A DNA stretch of 64,000 nt, taken from assembly GCA_029783825.1 (NCBI GenBank), contig JAREIK010003411.1, positions 1,801,966-1,865,965 on the forward strand, read 5' to 3'. This DNA comes from Sapria himalayana. Taxonomy: Eukaryota > Streptophyta > Magnoliopsida > Malpighiales > Rafflesiaceae. The translations under genes were made by a program, and so were the position numbers. Under the pieces are notes generated by a model. It was not told the DNA's origin and searched no databases. It worked only from the letters and a program-made list of their open reading frames with translations. Shown here in pieces: positions 61,966 through 64,000 of this stretch (its first letter is position 1; each line of letters starts with the position of its first letter).

Positions 61966-63967
61966 TATTAGACACTTATGGGATTGATCATTAATATATT
62001 TATTTTTAAGTCTGCATTATTATTTTGTACTTGTATTATATTACGAAATGATTAAAATTTATAATATTTATTTTATGTTATTTTTTTGAATTGTAAGTTG
62101 TGACTTGTAAATTTTGATTATAATTATTATTCGAAGTATTATTAAATATTCTATTATAAATTTTATTTTATATTTTATATTTTTTTAAAGACTCATCTAT
62201 GACATGATCATTATGAAGGTAAAAAATTTCATAAAATTCTAATATTATTTTATTTAGTTTTCAGTTAGAATCAATAAAGTGAATGATGATTGTTGGAAAT
62301 TATAGTGATAGAATTCCAACTATCAAAAATTTAAAGGTTCTTGGTTTCAAGATGATAATTTAGGATCTCGGGAAGGTAGAAAAGAGTTCTCAAAAATGAA
62401 TCACACACACACACACACACAAAAGAAGATGAAGAGAAGAAAGAACACACAATTGCAAAAGGAAAAAATGTCACTAGAAATTGATAACTAATTTTTTGTT
62501 ATATTCTGCCTAGCTCATTTTTTTATATTCATTTACAAATGTTTAAATTGCGAAACAAAAAATTTCTTTAAACATAAGACTTAAGTTATGATACCAAATT
62601 TTCATATCACAATACCAAATAATAGGGTGGTAACTTCATTTGGGATACAACTTCTTTATTTAAGTTGATACACTGAACATATAATTTTGACTTCGTTTAA
62701 GTCACGACACTAAAAATAATATTATGACGTTGTCCAAGTCACAATTTTACAATTAATGTCATGATTTTATAGTTGAAGTTGCAATATCGAATATATAATT
62801 TTCCAGTATAACCATACAAATTATGGTGTGATTTCATTCAAGTTACTATTTTACAATTTAGGTTGCAACACAGGATACCTGTTGAAATTTTAGAAGTATA
62901 AGTTAATTGTAATAGTGATGCATATAAATTGAATATTATCATGACTAGTCCATAAATTAATAAATATTTTTAAAATTTATAATTTTTATTATATTGTCCT
63001 ACAAGTCAATTTAGTGATCTTATGATAAGTGGGATAAATATATTTAAGCATATAATGAACTACTGTTGGATTTTCTTCAAATAAAATTTAATGAATCATA
63101 TAGCAACTACCCTAATTATATTTTCTCTAGCAAATTTATGTCAAAAATATAAGGGTCACTAAACTTGATGTTTATCTAAATTCAATGATCTCATCACTAA
63201 ATTGAGTTTGTCTAGTATCCAAAGTATCATATTTTTTTAGTGTATTATTCAGCGTGACTCATAAAATGTTCAATCAAATCATTAGTTTTATAATTTTAAA
63301 TTTGTTTATTATATTTATATATGGCTGAATTTTATTTAGGTATTCTAATATTTTTTTTTACTTGGTAAAATAATTTAAAGTTTGAGATATTTGTTTATGT
63401 AATCTAAATTTTTTAGGCGATTAGATTAATCTATGACTGAGAGACAAACTAGTATTAGACGGATTGTTATTTTGTATATGAAACTCATTTATAATAATAA
63501 TTTTATTTTCATTATAATTACTAATTTACATTTTTTAAAAGTTTGTAGTAAAAAAAGATTTGTTATTTAATAATCTATCTTTCTAATTTTTTAGTAAATA
63601 AAACTAAAAAAAAAAAAGAAATCATATGTGTATATTGCAAATTCCTTGGATCATGAATAGTTGGATTAAATATATTCTATCATTAATTATAAAATATATT
63701 TATTGGTAAAAAAAATCAACTACTATAATAAAATCTAATGCACAAAAATCTAGAGAGAAACTAAGAGAATTTTTTAGAAAGAGAGAGCATGTGTTACAAT
63801 TAGATAGAAATGAGAAGAGATAATTTGAGTTGATGAGAAAAATAAAAAAATTTAAGCTATCTATATATATAATTTTTAAAAGTTAGTAAATGTTTTTAAT
63901 TTTATTTTAATTAAAATTGTATAAAAGTCTTATGTTTGTTGGATTTTGTTCAAGACTCTTGGAAACA
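61966..63967. other. AT-rich DNA after the hAT remnant
   Basis: Contains the segment at 62196-62285 shared with 27170-27265, an (AC)n run at 62402-62421, and from 62640 to 62880 short diverged units with GTCACGAC or GTCACAATTTTAC words that resemble the CATGAC-type repeats at 1-2310 in style but not clearly in sequence. No gene seen. Confidence 0.45.
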
Positions 63968-64000
63968 TAGAGGTGGCAGAAAGGCCATGACATGCCAGCA
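63968..64000 (+). mobile_element. Possible start of another hAT-like terminus, cut by window end
   Basis: TAGAGGTGGCAGAAAGGCCA followed by TGACATGCCAGCA resembles the 58965 terminus (TAGAGGTGTCAAGTAGGTCG) in its first bases and in the following GC-rich words. Only 33 bases are visible. Confidence 0.35.

Overview
This is AT-rich nuclear DNA from a flowering plant. The evidence is the transposon families present (CACTA/En-Spm with tnp2, DUF4218 and DUF4216-type coding; hAT; Ty1/copia and Ty3/gypsy retrotransposons) and two recognisable fragments of plant-type host genes. No intact host gene is visible. Every coding region I can identify carries stops or frameshifts, so this is an old, nested, repeat-rich intergenic region. 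I cannot assign a genus.

Layout. 1-2927 is a dispersed non-coding repeat rich in CATGAC-like words. 2928-22742 is one CACTA transposon of about 19.8 kb. It has matching termini (CACTACAAGAAAA at the left, TTTTTCTTATAGTG at the right), an AAA triplet on both sides that fits the 3-bp target duplication of the family, and dense subterminal repeats built from the words TAGCTAGGGA and TTTAGCGACGGA. It encloses a decayed two-gene transposase cassette (14124-17818 and 17958-19860), long AT-rich satellite arrays, a fold-back element, a (CT)n tract and a full-length intronless ARF1-like GTPase copy with two premature stops (7717-8262). Its right end carries a tandemly duplicated module of about 1.1-1.2 kb containing GC-rich trinucleotide arrays. 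22950-25400 is a second copy of the repeat seen at 1-2310.

25.4-31.0 kb is degenerate retroelement DNA. It includes a clear LTR (29133-30271) with polypurine-tract-like sequence on one side and a primer-binding site on the other. 31002-39068 is a nearly complete but dead Ty1/copia element with both LTRs; the 5' LTR has an internal deletion. 41.9-43.5 kb and 46.0-47.8 kb hold two homologous minus-strand Ty3/gypsy fragments. 48.1-48.96 kb is a third copy of the dispersed repeat.

48.97-57.77 kb looks like a second, incomplete member of the CACTA family. It has the same AT satellite, then a 700-bp tandem duplication carrying exon fragments of an Enhancer-of-polycomb-like gene, a copia RNase H fragment, minisatellites, and a clear CACTA right end at 57765 with no recognisable left end. 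58.97-62 kb holds a degenerate hAT element, and the last 33 bases look like the start of another hAT-like terminus.

The main biological theme is host-sequence capture: pieces of two unrelated host genes, ARF1 and an EPC-like gene, lie directly downstream of the same kind of AT-satellite array in what appear to be two members of one CACTA family.
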